The notes below the pieces were generated by a model that was not told the origin of the DNA, made no database searches, and was given only the letters and a program-made list of their open reading frames with translations. Shown piece by piece: positions 53,478 to 64,000 of a DNA stretch of 64,000 bases. This DNA comes from Saccharina japonica (Eukaryota; Sar; Phaeophyceae; Laminariales; Laminariaceae). Where the stretch lies: NCBI GenBank assembly GCA_008828725.1, contig MEHQ01002806.1:1-64000 (forward strand). The letters are read 5' to 3'. Numbering within the stretch: the first letter of the stretch is position 1; each line of letters starts with the position of its first letter. The translations under genes were made by a program, and so were the position numbers.

Positions 53478-54551
53478 TGGTGTCGCCCTGGGCCTCTGTA
53501 TGAGCGGCCACATTATTATTGCCCGAACCACCCCGGGGGGTGAGTGGGGGGGCCCGCCGACCCTCGTTGAAGATGTAGCGGTTGCCTGTGTTCTTTCAGT
53601 TTCAGCAAGAATTTTCGCTGCTCACCCCCTCGCCGGAGACGTGGCGGTAGCTTGACATCTACCCTTCCCCCCCTCCTCGCTAGGACTGGGGTGATGCCTT
53701 GGTGTCGACGCTTTTTTCGAGCTCCGTACGGGTAAGATTTCGTTGTGAGGCATACGTACCCTAGACCCGAATGCCTTCACCCCTCCTTTTACCTTTGCCT
53801 CATTTGACGTTCCTTCAGGAGGCTTCGCAGTCTCGCAGGATAGAGGTGTCTGCGAAGAAATACCTGGCGGGCAACAACAGCCCATTGTGATCGTACGGTC
53901 TTGGAAGGCCGGATAATGAGACCCTTCCTGGCCAGATGCCATCACGGCTCTGGGAATAAAGAAGCTACGTTTCTCCTACGCTGAAGTGACTTCATCCAGG
54001 ACATGCTTAGTAGACAGACCTGCAAGGGGATACTCCGTGTCTCGCCCAATCTTATAACACGATTGTCATGATCAATGTTCTGTAGCGACTGCAGCACTGC
54101 AGCCTAACTACTGCACGTAGTCACAATGCTCAGCAGCATGGAGTTCCACTCACCATGAAAAAAAAAAGAAGCAGAAGGTTAACAGGTAACATTGCGCGAT
54201 CGCGATCAAGCGATTGATGTTCTTGTTCGTGGAACCGGTGCTTCCCCGGATCTTCACAATGTCTTGTGTGCACAGTATGGTACTGGTATTTGTCTAGAGT
54301 GCAGGTCGTTTGAGCATATACCTGGTATCTGTCCTAGGCCTTTCGAAGATGACTCCGCTCAGGTTACGTGGTGGCGACTGTCTTCAGGTCATCTGGAGAG
54401 AACTGTCGTCAGAACGATGATCGATGACGGTATTTGGAGGCTAGCGCGGCGCTGTGGTTATAGACAGCTCGAGCCGCACTGATGGTGATGCCTAAGATGG
54501 TGGTGGCACACTTACTAGTGGCACCTCTTGGGGGAAAATAAGGTGGACGCA

Positions 54552-54795
54552 TGCTACGATAGAGGCACACCATGTTTTTTCTGAGCTCCTCACGTAAGGA
54601 GCGTCATATCTCACCGAAAAAAATGATTTTGGAGGAAAAAAGAAGTGCTGCCGGATGATAAATCTCATGACCGAAGTATACTCTGAAGCATTCTTTGTCA
54701 CAAAAATGAAAGTCGGACGAATTTGGGTTAAGGAGCCCGATCGTTCAGAAAACGATTCAGCCAAAAAGTGCTACCTCTACCGTTGCACGCGTCGG
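54552..54795. mobile_element. CTACGATAGAGG MITE, uninterrupted copy
   Basis: It starts GCTACGATAGAGGCACACCA and ends 'tgctacctctaccgttgcac'. It contains 'gagctcctcacgtaaggagc', an internal palindrome. It provides the empty-site reference for the GGGCCC insertions in the copies at 5220-5672 and 61880-62325. Confidence 0.8.
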
Positions 54796-56007
54796 TGTAT
54801 CACTGTGAACTGGCGAGAGTTGAGGTACGGGGGGTGAAAGGAGGGTGACCCTCGCTCCGAGGGGAGTGCGCAAGCGCACTCCCGTTCGCATTCTGATCTG
54901 CGGGTAGCTAGCTCGCTAGCTGCAGCTGTTCGGCTCTCTCCAGCGGCACCGCAAGGTCGGTTGTAACTAGCTCCGTGAGCCCACACCCGTTTTGTGCGTC
55001 GTATCCCTGGGGTGTGCCTCTTCCTGACTATTGTCTCTAAGGCTCAGATGTCACAGCCTGATACGGTGCTGTAGTGGTCTGTGCTGTTACCGTTCCTCTC
55101 CTACGGTACGAAGCTATTCCCATGCTGCCGGGTTAAATATGTCCCATCCTCGTGAGCATGTTGGGACGTCGCCGCACAATGTAGATCACTCTGTCGCTTG
55201 CTACTCGTCTGTGCGCCTACCGGGTTTTCTACTAATATGTAGGCATGCGCACGGCATGGATACCTGCTGGGATGCCAACAGATGATATCACTATGTTTTT
55301 TTCAAGCGTTGGTTCCTGGAGATGGGATGATCGATACCCAGCAGACACCACAGAAGAAGTCGCTCGCTACAGGGTGCAGGGAGTGTCTCTTGAAGCAGTC
55401 CCACAGCTGCCGCTGTGCAAATACGCTAGCGCGTAACGAGGCTTATAACCTATTATCGGTAAAGTTTGTCTGAGCATAACTGTCGTAGGTCGTGTGGTGA
55501 TGACTGTCCTCAAGTTGTATGATGGTGGCTGTCCTCGGGCCGTGCGAAGAGGACTGGTCCTCAGAATGGTGACCGATGATGGTCTGTGGAGGGTAGCACG
55601 GAGCTGTGGTGCTACAGCTCAGGTCGCACTGATGGTGGTGTCACACTTACAAGCGGCGCTCTCTTGGACCAATATAAGGTTTATAACTTTGGGCTGGCGA
55701 GAGTTGAGGTGCGGGGGGGTGAAAGGAGAGTGAACCTTGCCCGGGGCGGTGCGCAAGCACTCTCGTTCACACTCTGATCTGTAAGCAACTACCTGGCTGC
55801 AATTTTTCACAGCAATGCAGCTGTCAACCCTTCCAGGGGTTTCAAACTCGTTCGCGATGCAACTGTTTGTCGAACAGCAACCTACGGTTGCATTTATAAA
55901 AAGATATCTCAATTCACAACACATTGTACGACTCGCCATGGATTCTGGGGTAGAGCATCGACCCGGCAGGCTACTACTGTAGACTATCATCAGGGTGGGC
56001 GTTTGTT

Positions 56008-56337
56008 ATGGTATTGCCCTGGAGACCTGCAAAGGTCCGAAACGATTATTGCGTGTGGCGGGTGTTATCGCTCGGCTGGATGAGGAATTTCTCGCTTCGT
56101 TCTCTCACAAGATGTCTGGACGAAGCAAGCAAAAGCCAATACCAAGCAGCTATCACGACAAAGCAACCCCCGCATGTGGGGGTGACCCGATCAGTGCCCG
56201 GAGCCGTCGCTTCCCTCTACAAAAACGTGCTCGAAAGGGCTCAAACTGCTGCGTCCGAACTAATGAAGGCAGGAGTGGACAAGGCGGCTCAACTCCGGCC
56301 GCCGATATCTAACGAGGTCAAAGCGAAACGTATTTAG
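56008..56337 (+). CDS. Unrecognised open frame, possibly transposon-derived
   Basis: The frame is open for 109 codons to TAG. The second half (GAVASLYKNVLERAQTAASE, then LMKAGVDKAAQLRPPISNEV) looks like real, helix-forming protein. It has no known domain and no splice partner that I can support. It precedes the C-run and poly-G-repeat cluster at 56460. Confidence 0.22.
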   Translation: MVLPWRPAKVRNDYCVWRVLSLGWMRNFSLRSLTRCLDEASKSQYQAAITTKQPPHVGVTRSVPGAVASLYKNVLERAQTAASELMKAGVDKAAQLRPPISNEVKAKRI

Positions 56338-56461
56338 CTACTGCGAACGAGTGAACAATTTGTATGTTATCAAAATGCCACTGCACCCGTCGAGCAGTTA
56401 GGGCGGCCTAAACCCCCTCCCTCTCCCCCTCTCCCCGTCACTCCCCATCCCCACCTTTCCC

Positions 56462-56514
<53 letters not shown>

Positions 56515-57057
56515 CCTCTCCACCACCCCTTACACGACTACGACTACGCCCATGTGAAGCTGTCATCCATATGCAAGCCCGCCTCACAAGCGGTCCTTAG
56601 TGGGATGCAGCTCACCCTCCACGCAACTCGCCCAATACCTCACGGCGCTTCGCGCTTGGTGCTAGCAATGTCTGCCTGGTCGGTGGAAAGACTCGACGTG
56701 CTCCGTCCCGGCATTGTAGGGATGCGAGGGTCTGTGGCCATACGACTACGGCCATGCAGGAATATGAAGTACCCCGCCGCCCTGCCCATGTCTGCCTGGT
56801 CGGTGAAAACCCAACGTGCTCCGTCCCGGCAATGTAGGGATGCGAGGGTCTATGGTCATACGACTACGACTACGGCCATGCATGATAATGAAGTACACCC
56901 CCCCCCTCCACGCCCAACACCTCACGGCGCTTCGCGCTTGTTGGTGCAAGCAATGTCTGCCTGGTCGGTGAAAACCCGAAATACATGCTCCGTCCCGGCA
57001 TTGTAGGGATGCGAGGGTCTATGGCCATAGGACTACGGCCATGCATGAATATCGAGT

Positions 57058-57126
<69 letters not shown>

Positions 57127-57130
57127 CCCT
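56462..57130 (-). repeat. Cluster of poly-G-headed repeats bounded by long C-runs
   Basis: C-runs of about 50 (56461-56510) and 65 bases (57061-57125) bound three or four minus-strand copies. 'gcattgtagggatgcgaggg' recurs at about 56709, 56829 and 56999. Only the first has the distal 'gaagctgtcatccatatgca' end; the others are truncated near the C-run head. They are arranged head to tail. Confidence 0.85.
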
Positions 57131-57327
57131 CCCCCCACCCCGCCCGCCCCCCCCCCCCCTCCCACACCACCCACCTCCCACCCACCCCCCACCCCACCCA
57201 CCACCCACCTGCCCCTCACCACTTCGTTCCGCTTTCGTTGAATGATCCTGGGACCGACCCTAGATCCATTACCCCGTGCCCTTTCAACGGTGCGGCCGCG
57301 AACCCCCCCCCCTCCACCCCGACGTAT

Positions 57328-57600
57328 GCTACGGTAGAAACGCACCATGATTTTCCTGGGGGCGGTTACTTGAGGGCATCTATACCTGCAGTAGTCAAAA
57401 ACGGATTTTGGAGGAAAGTATAAGTGCTACGTATTAATACCAGATTTAACATTTCCATGGTCGAAGTATACAACGAAAAATATCGCTCAAGACCGACGAG
57501 GTTGGGTTAAGGAGCCCGATATCGTTCAGAAACAAAATCAGCCAAAAAACGGTACAGTAGTACTTCTACAAACGGTACCAGTACTTCTGTCCTAGTCGGT
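57328..57600. mobile_element. CTACGATAGAGG MITE, diverged copy
   Basis: 'gctacggtagaaacgcacca', 'ggattttggaggaaagtata', 'catggtcgaagtatac' and 'ttgggttaaggagcccgata' align with 54552-54795. It is more diverged than the other copies, with an insertion near 57550. Confidence 0.65.
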
Positions 57601-57772
57601 GTCCCCCCTTGCCACAATGTGGGCGTAAAAACACTCTTGTGGGAAGTGTTGAACAAATTATCTATAGGAAACCCCACAAGGTGTCGTCAGCCTCTCGATT
57701 CGGTAAGTACATATAATGTGCTACACTGTCTATTGTCTCTTCACAAGGGTCTGTTTACGTCCACAATGTGCA

Positions 57773-57935
57773 GGGGAGGGGGGGGGGTACTCATGTCGTG
57801 CATGGCCGAAGTCGTATGACCATAAACCCTCACATCCCCTACAACATCAGGACGGAGCACGTTATTGGGTTTTCACCAACCAGGCAGGCATTGCTTGCAC
57901 CAAGCGCGAGGCGAAACGTGAGGTGTTAGGCGGTA
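57773..57935 (+). repeat. Poly-G-headed repeat, 3'-truncated
   Basis: G-run, 'gtactcatgtcgtgcatggc', 'gggttttcaccaaccaggca' and 'ggcgaaacgtgaggtgtta'. It breaks off at 'ggcggtaccg', about halfway through the family consensus. Confidence 0.82.
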
Positions 57936-58260
57936 CCGACCGCCCGTGTTGGTAGATACAGTAGTTGCAGTCATCACAAGTAACTGTTGGCGCCTGGGCG
58001 CGGTTCTTGGTGCCTTCCGATTTACCGAGGTCGTGGTCGTGCGATTTGTTTACTGCCTTGTTTCGCGAAACATACACGAGAGTGGTGGTCTCGTTGCAGA
58101 AGAGTGTGTGTTTTCCCTTCCGGGGAGACCTTCCTCGTATTGCGATCAGTCGCAGTGTGGCCACAGCTCAACCCTCCGTAGATTCTGGACAGTGTAACAT
58201 CGTTTTCAAACCGGGAAAGCATGTTTGCTCAACTCGTGAACCGGGTTGCTGCGGTCACCA

Positions 58261-58300
<40 letters not shown>

Positions 58301-60230
58301 GGGCATCCGGAAGAAGACATAGAAAGTTGTGCTATCATCGTCCCTGATGACCACAAGGAAGGCGTAGATGCCAAACCGTCTGATGAACTCCTCAACTAGC
58401 CGCTCTGTTCTCTGTGGATCATTTGGCAGTTACACCTAGTCGACCTTGACGCAAATATACAATAAAACCCTACATAAGCATGTCATAGTACCTAACATAG
58501 TGTTACAAAACCCTACAAAAATATGTCGCAGTACATAACATGGTGCTATAAAACCCTACCTAAACATACCATAGTACATAAGATAGTGTTATAAAATCCT
58601 ACAGTACATAAACATGTCATAGTACCTGGTACATAATATGGCCTCCAAACAATTATCCCTGCGCCCTCCTGCTTCCTTCAGGGCAGGCCGAGCTCCAGCT
58701 CATTGCCGTTATTGTCGGCACTGGTTGTATTGCTATCCGCTGGTATCGTCTTTGCCATCCGACAAATGTGCAGCATATTCAATGCAAACAACCTTCGATC
58801 ACCCACAAAGAGCTGCCGAAAAAAGAAGAACCGTTCGCCTACAGATCCCCCGACCCCACGTATATGAATGTACATATACTTGGCTTCTTCCGGACGGGCA
58901 GGGGCGATTTTTTTCGGTCTACAACCGCGGCTTTCTTCTACATCCTCGGCCCTCTTTTATCGTGCCGTGTATGGATCGAGATGGGGCCTGCTCATCTGCT
59001 TTTGTCTCTCCCGCGTCTACAGTTTGGATGGGACTCACTGCGTACTTCCTTGCGCTACGTTCGCCCCCCNTCTGCTCGGTGCGTGCTGCTGTCCTCGGCA
59101 TATCGCACACACCCCACCTCTGCTGCTCATACTCGGCCGAGGCGCATGGTGTGTGCTTGGCTGTCGATGCGTGCAAAAACTGTCACGACACCGCTGCTGT
59201 ACGCCCAGAACGAGCTTTGAGGGTCGAGCGGACAAGGGGGTACCCGGGGTGTGTTTTGGGGGGGGTCACTTTTCTGGTCACGCCTATTATCTTGAAAATC
59301 GGGCATCACTTTTGGGATTATGCTTTCTGAGTCTCCGGTCCAAGGACCGGAGAATATATATCATACAAATAAGACCAAAAACCGAAAACAGTCTTCCGAA
59401 AAAGAGCGTCGGGTCCCAGTAATGCATGCTACGGGCAGCAGTACGCGTAGAAAACGTCCAGCTCACAATTTGCAATGCATGTTAAAATTACTGTTCTGAG
59501 AGCAAAATTCTTTGGATCTTGTGGGCAGATATGACTTGATTCCAGTAGGGAAATCGAGCCTCTTGTGGTGGTTTGTATATGCGGCAAGCGGAGATATATC
59601 ATATATATATACGAGCGAACACCAAACAAAAGGGGCGTGATCGACTGCTGGATATCTTGGCGTGGCGAATATTAATAAATCAATTCATTGGAGGCTGTCG
59701 TCCATATCCAAGTCCGCCTCACAGGCGGTTCTTAGCAAGACGCAGCTCACCTTCCATGAAACTCGCCCAATGCATCACGACGCTTCTCGCTTGGTGCAAG
59801 CAGTGTCTGTCTGGTTGGTGAAAACCCAACGTGCTCCGTCCCCGCATTGGGGGGATGCGAGGGTCTATGGTCATACTACTACGACCGTGCACGACATGAG
59901 TACACCCCCCCTCGGGTATTGCTAAAAATTAATGTTCCTCGATTAATAATGTACCTCGACATCAACGTGTCGCGTCTGTCATCAAGCCTTTTCCCGTCGT
60001 CCTTGTAGTTGATATACAAAAGAAATACGACGTATATAGTCCCCCAAGGTAGACCCCTTTGCGCGTCCGTATCGTTCGTGCTGCTTGACCGGATTGCCTC
60101 CCCTATATGTACCACCCCCCCCCCCCCCTTTACACTTCACCTTCCCCTTCTCTCTTCCCCTCCCTCCTCGCCATGGGCACGCCCCCATTCACCCCTCTCC
60201 TTTGTACCCAGTGGTGGCTAAACAAACTGC
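57936..60230. other. Unrecognised sequence with a 40-bp G-run and one poly-G repeat
   Basis: GC-rich frames (57946-58197 and 57965-58399) are open but contradictory. A G-run at 58261-58299 lies inside one of them. 58445-58640 holds 'acataaacatgtcatagtac' type ~60-bp repeats. The 58638-59330 frames are crossed by the N at 59070. No domain is recognised. Confidence 0.4.
59675..59912 (-). repeat. Poly-G-headed repeat copy
   Basis: On the minus strand: C-run complement, 'gtgtactcatgtcgtgcacg', 'gaccatagaccctcgcatcc', 'ggttttcaccaaccagacag', and ending in 'gaggcggacttggatatgga'. The distal end is well preserved. Confidence 0.82.
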
Positions 60231-61340
60231 TTGAAGTGCCAAGCACGGGAGAAACAAAAATTCCCTTGCCGGAAGAGCCCCGGCATTGCTATCAGCGTCG
60301 ATTACCTCGGCCCTCTTCCGGTCACGCCTCGAGGTAAGACTGGTGCTACGGTAGGGGGGGGGGGTAGCCTGATTGTCACTACCACGTTTACTCCACTCGG
60401 GCGAGTGGCTCTGCAACTCGCTCAAAACTGGACGCAGGAATATGTTGTTGTCGCAGAGTAGCAAGCATACCATGGTGGGGCATATCTCGACAACGCCAAG
60501 CGTCAAGACTTAAAAAAACCGCGATGAAACATGGTGGTCACTCGGCGGAGTAGCTACTCTCATCCGCTGAAAATATTGGACTTGAGAGCGACCCCCCTAT
60601 CGTAGCACAAGTCGTAACAAACCTTCTACTATTACGGGGGACCATAGTAAACACTAGTAAATAGGGCCAAATATTGTGAGTAAAACTTGATAATTATATA
60701 GGTTTTTGTGTATACCGTAGGTCCTATTTACTACATTAGCCCACCCCGTAACACTACGTCTTACTCTTCTTCGCCGATCATTTCAGCCACCGAGCCGACA
60801 TAAAAAAATATATCAGTGGCTGACCTCAAAGCAGATTTCACAGCCGAGGGAACGGCTAATTAATGTTCTCATCTCAACGGTATATCCCCCCCCCCTTCTA
60901 TATAGGTATGCCCGCGCAGCATACAGCATACTGTCGAACAACGGGGCCTCCAGTTTTGCTCAAAGCTTTCCCGACGCCGTCTACAAAGCTCCCCGGGGGG
61001 TTCGGGGGAAAAAATGCCACCAGCTCCCTACCAACACCCGAACGGCAATGGTGAGGTGGACCGTGGGAAACCACACGACCGCGCCAAATGCTGGCAATGG
61101 GTCGTCAACGAGCTCCAAAATAACTGGGATGAACAGCCCCCCTCCTGTACGTCGGATTTCCGTAAAAACAGTGCGGTCAGCGCCTGCCGCAGGCTTGGTC
61201 CACATGGGTAGGCTGCCGCGTCTCCCTCTCACGATCATCGAACGCGCTGGGGTCGCCGGCCACCAGAGAGTAACCCACGAACACCTCACTTGCTGCGACT
61301 TGGCGACCGACCGACCTACCGCCAGCAGCGCTCGTGTATA
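60231..61340 (+). pseudogene. Ty3/gypsy integrase remnant
   Basis: Frame-shifted translation gives ISVDYLGPLPVTPRG (around 60288-60332), then after a G-run insertion and a TTACGG MITE (60632-60751) 'LSNNG' and 'DAVYKAP', 'HPNGNGEVDRG' (around 61035) and 'HMGRLPRLPLT' (around 61200). It ends 'CDLATDR'. This order matches the retroviral-type integrase core of Ty3/gypsy polyproteins: first D in the VDYLG block, second in the SDNG block (here N), third E near NGxVER (here D). Several frameshifts and changed catalytic positions mean it is dead. Confidence 0.8.
60632..60751. mobile_element. TTACGGGGGACC MITE inserted in the gypsy remnant
   Basis: Left end TTACGGGGGACCATAGTAAA, right end 'ccaccccgtaa' after 'aggtcctatttactacat'. 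It interrupts the integrase core. Confidence 0.78.
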
Positions 61341-61405
61341 CGATCACGGCCGCGAGCACCATGACGTACTGAGAGCGGCTACCACGGCAGAGGTGCACCT
61401 GCATA

Positions 61406-61484
61406 TCACTCTGGGCGTAAATATAAGGACCGTTTATACATTAATAGGAATACCAAGCGGTCCTTATATTCACGTCCAGAGTGG
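61406..61484. mobile_element. Stowaway/mariner-like MITE inserted in the gypsy remnant
   Basis: 'tcactctgggcgtaaatata' and 'tatattcacgtccagagtgg' are inverted ends, flanked by TA (61404-61405 and 61485-61486). It sits where the integrase homology stops. Confidence 0.82.
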
Positions 61485-61879
61485 TACAGTGTTTTTATTC
61501 TGAGGGTAGGCAGTCACTTGCAGGAGCTCTACCCACAAATAGACACACACTATAGAAGGGTGTTAGACTGTACGCATAGGTTTCCTTGGTTTCCGTGGTT
61601 TTCTGCTTTTGGGAATTTTATGAGTGATCAACGCTGAAGATCATGCTGCACATTGTCGGATGGCAAATATAATAATAATAGACACACACTTCCTGAATTC
61701 TACAGCCTCAGATTGTGACCCCCTCATACGGGATGTACACCCTGCATGAGGACGTATGAAACCCGTAAGTACGCGGGATATTACACTCAGCTAGCAAAGA
61801 TGAGTTTCGACGAAATCCTCGAATTCACAGCGGTTGTTGTTGCTTTTAAAAAAAAAAAAATCTAATATATTATATCCCA

Positions 61880-62325
61880 CCCGGAAACTGATTTTTTGGA
61901 GGGAGGGGGGGGGGGGGGGGGGGGGAAGTGCTACTCGTAGGTAGCCGATGAACAAATCCCCACGACCTTAGTTAAGCATGGAACGAATAATACTGCAACA
62001 CTATAATGAAAAAATTCCGTCGGTTTTGGGGTAAGGGCCCGTTTTAACGAGGAAGAAAAAAAAACAATTTGGAGAAAAAAAAAATCAAATCTGCTTTTCA
62101 TTGGTCAACACACGCACCAGCACCAAGGATTAGGATCTTGGGGTATAATCTTGGGTGGTGGTGCGGGTTCTGACCAATGAAAAGCGGATTTGATTATTTT
62201 ATTTTTTTCCCAATTGAATTCATTTTATACTCGTTAATTCGGGCCCTTAAGGAGCCGCCCGTCATTCGGAACGAAAAAAAAAAACAGCCCCAAAAAATGC
62301 TGCCTCTATCGTCGCACGCGTCTAT
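61880..62325. mobile_element. CTACGATAGAGG MITE split by a GGGCCC MITE, within the gypsy remnant
   Basis: 'attttttggagggag', 'accttagttaagcatgga' and 'ccgtcggttttggggtaa', then the GGGCCC element (62035-62246), then 'ttaaggagccgcccg' and 'tgcctctatcgtcgcacgcg'. A G-run (61906-61925) is inserted near the left end. The left edge is approximate. Confidence 0.7.
62035..62246. mobile_element. GGGCCC foldback MITE, copy E, nested
   Basis: GGGCCCGTTTTAACGAGGAAG at the left and 'cgttaattcgggccc' at the right, flanked by TAA at the left and TTAA at the right. Relative to the empty 'gggttaaggagccc' site (54726-54739), one TAA has been duplicated. The internal palindrome is slightly decayed. Confidence 0.88.
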
Positions 62326-62389
62326 TAATAGTCTACTCACAGTTTTTTTTCGCGTTGACCGCCCGAAACTCCGCACCCTATGTATCCGA

Positions 62390-63440
62390 CGCACGCACGG
62401 CGTCCGGTTTCCAAGTTCGTCGCCGGTAGCTTTGGGGGCGTGGGTGTACAATACGGCTGCCACCATCCATCCGCCAGGGCGCGCGAAGGCTGACACCGAC
62501 GTCAAGGTTCCTCGAGACCAAGCCCTCGCTTGACCGGACGGGCCTCTTTACGAAGTCCTCGCAGCTGGTCCTCTAAGCTCCTCCGCTGACGCTCCGGACA
62601 AATCCCCTCTCGGCGCTACAATGCTCACAGCTGACGTATTTATAATAATTTTATTTAATGCTCCTATATGTTGGATCTGCCTTCTGACGTGTCCGGCGTG
62701 GACACTCGACGGCGCGTTTCGGTGTACAACGCTCTGCAAAAAACCTCCCTTGTGCCAGCGTGCCAACGTGCCAACCTCCACGACTGAGGCAACATGCCAA
62801 AAGTAATTTTTGCTGTCGGGGTTGGCGCAATATGTGCTCAGCAACTTCTCTAAGAAACCCCCACCGTACTACGTCACCCGAGACGACATTACGACTTCTC
62901 GTCGACGACTCGAAGTGGAGAAGATCACCGGGCACCAACTGTCGCGGGATCGAGGAGGGGGTCATCACGGTGATGTACGAGACGCACGCATTGGGCGGGA
63001 CTCTCTAGGACGGCCTGCTGGGAGCGGGAAATTGACCTCCTGCTCTCTCGCGTCAACGAGATTTTTTGCGGTACTGGGCCGGCACCCCGAATCAGCACCG
63101 CCGGACCAACCGCCTGTAACCTCCGGATGATAAAAAAATGGTGCTGCACAGGGGGATCTTTCTCGCAGCAACTGCCAACGTTTGCTGGAGACCGGCTACG
63201 GCTGTGTCCTCGCGGGCGGATTGGCTTCGCCGCTACAGCGCCACGCTGCTACCCAACGGTGCTCACTTCTGGGGTCAAGGCCGACGACGGTTTGTGGTGG
63301 CTTCGTCAAATTAACGCGAGTACGACCACGGAGGGGGTATATTTTGTGCGATTGTTGAATTCCCCGGGATCGATCAAGCTTCCTCTTTCTCCGGCGCGCT
63401 ACACGACTTCAACGGGAGCTGTGCGAGGTTCTTGATGTCC
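62390..63440 (+). pseudogene. Ty3/gypsy post-integrase C-terminal region, broken
   Basis: Frame-shifted segments in order: 'VYNTAATI' (62430-62460), 'LDLPSDVSGVD' (around 62675), 'PPPYYVTRDDI' and 'RLEVEKITGHQLSRDRGG' (around 62870-62955), 'VITVMYETHA', then 'KADDGLWWLRQINAS' and 'SPARYTTSTGAVRGS' with a stop at 63433-63435. This is the chromo/SH3-like tail that follows the integrase in this class of Ty3/gypsy elements, from my recollection of the family. At least three frameshifts and in-frame stops are present. It continues the integrase at 60231-61340 after about 1 kb of MITE insertions. Confidence 0.7.
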
Positions 63441-63809
63441 GCAAGTACACTTAGCTTTGCACGGTGGGTCCAGCGTAACATGGATGAATATCAAGGCGCA
63501 TGCCGCGGATAACTGATTTTCGCATCGCCGCTGCACTCGATAGATTTCAGTCTTCTCCTTTTTGTTTTTTTGGTATCGAGGGTTTTCTTACGCTTTCTTC
63601 TTTGGCGTTTTCTGGGCTTAATTGGCCGGGTGTGGTTTGTTTATTTCTTCTTTCGTCTTGCTCACCCCCCCCCCCCCCCCGCTCAGGGCTGGGGCTGGTC
63701 TGGGTAAATGAGGCCACTCATTGGTGGTTCAGGACAGTTGTATCTTTGTCGTATTATTTTATTTTCCGTCCTACTGCCTACCCCCCGTGACGAAACAACG
63801 ATATTCTGG

Positions 63810-64000
63810 GCAATTGGCAAACCAAGGAAGTGGTACTCTGTGTCCCAACCTGCTTATCCTTACAGAAAGCAGTGAGCCCGATGGGACAGTGCTCCGCCTT
63901 GCCACCTACCCGCAGTCTTCTATCGCGAACTGCGTGGAATATAAAGCTACTCTTATCAAACTTCTCTTAGCCCCTTTGGGTGTTAGAGATGGTGACCGAA
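63810..64000 (+). pseudogene. Possible RNase H-like fragment of a retroelement (runs off the window)
   Basis: A plus frame reads SEPDGTVLRLATYPQSS, then IANCVEYKATLIKLLLAPLG and ends VRDGDR at the window edge. The NxxEYxAxLxxLxLAxxLGV pattern resembles the RNase H helix of LTR retrotransposons. In Ty3/gypsy the RNase H precedes integrase, so this would be a second element starting here. The evidence is one motif only. Confidence 0.35.

Larger units (their letters stand above)
53622..56340. other. Degraded repeat zone with unrecognised open frames
   Basis: About 54360-54910 and 55490-55800 share 'tggcgagagttgaggt', 'gggtgaaaggagrgtgaacc' and 'ctgatctg' blocks, so they are two copies of an old element; the CTACGATAGAGG MITE (54552-54795) splits the first. 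Open frames (minus 53622-53945, 107 codons; plus 54192-54482, 96 codons) have plausible composition but no recognised domain. Probably transposon-derived. Confidence 0.45.

Noticed and set aside
58638-59422. Large GC-rich frames near 59 kb as a gene
   Set aside because: Three frames are open together, an N lies in the middle, and none shows a domain or consistent splice sites.

Overview
The window is a gene-poor, repeat-dense piece of a eukaryotic nuclear genome. It contains three multi-exon protein-coding genes with GC-rich exons and long AT-richer introns (0.5 to 8 kb, GT-AG). Dozens of small non-autonomous transposons sit between and inside them. Ty3/gypsy debris with an integrase and post-integrase region, interstitial TTAGGG repeats, large introns and Ala/Gln/Gly-rich inserts in conserved proteins suggest a photosynthetic stramenopile, plausibly a brown alga. 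That assignment is inference; nothing here fixes the species.

Layout. (1) About 2351-8594, plus strand: the 3' half of a TTC38-type tetratricopeptide-repeat protein whose 5' exons lie left of the window. (2) 8595-16831: intergenic, with a tRNA-derived SINE carrying a perfect 26-bp target duplication and a 4.3-kb inverted/tandem duplication. (3) 16832-27736, minus strand: a complete seven-exon C1A (papain-family) cysteine protease with a cytoplasmic N-terminal tail and a signal-anchor, convergent with TTC38. (4) 27737-38115: intergenic, with nested MITEs, a ~210-bp tandem array and a 37-bp array. (5) 38116-50796, minus strand: a three-exon bHLH transcription-factor gene with an 8-kb second intron that holds a 496-bp assembly gap. 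(6) 51 kb to the end: a transposon graveyard with a broken Ty3/gypsy 3' half at 60.2-63.4 kb that was itself hit by several MITEs.

The exon joins were worked out by hand from reading frame, splice phase and splice signals. The protease assembles without any frame break. TTC38 and bHLH each contain one exon whose length is off by exactly one base, and in both the break lies in a G-rich low-complexity stretch.

The most distinctive content is the small transposon set. At least seven families can be defined by terminal inverted repeats and target duplications: Harbinger-like GGGCCC, hAT-like, Stowaway/mariner-like, TTACGGRGGACC, TCCCACGG, TTAACCC and CAGGACACC. There is also a separate poly-G-headed family. 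Several copies are nested, so insertion order can be read directly. I did not find a new enzymatic or defence system.
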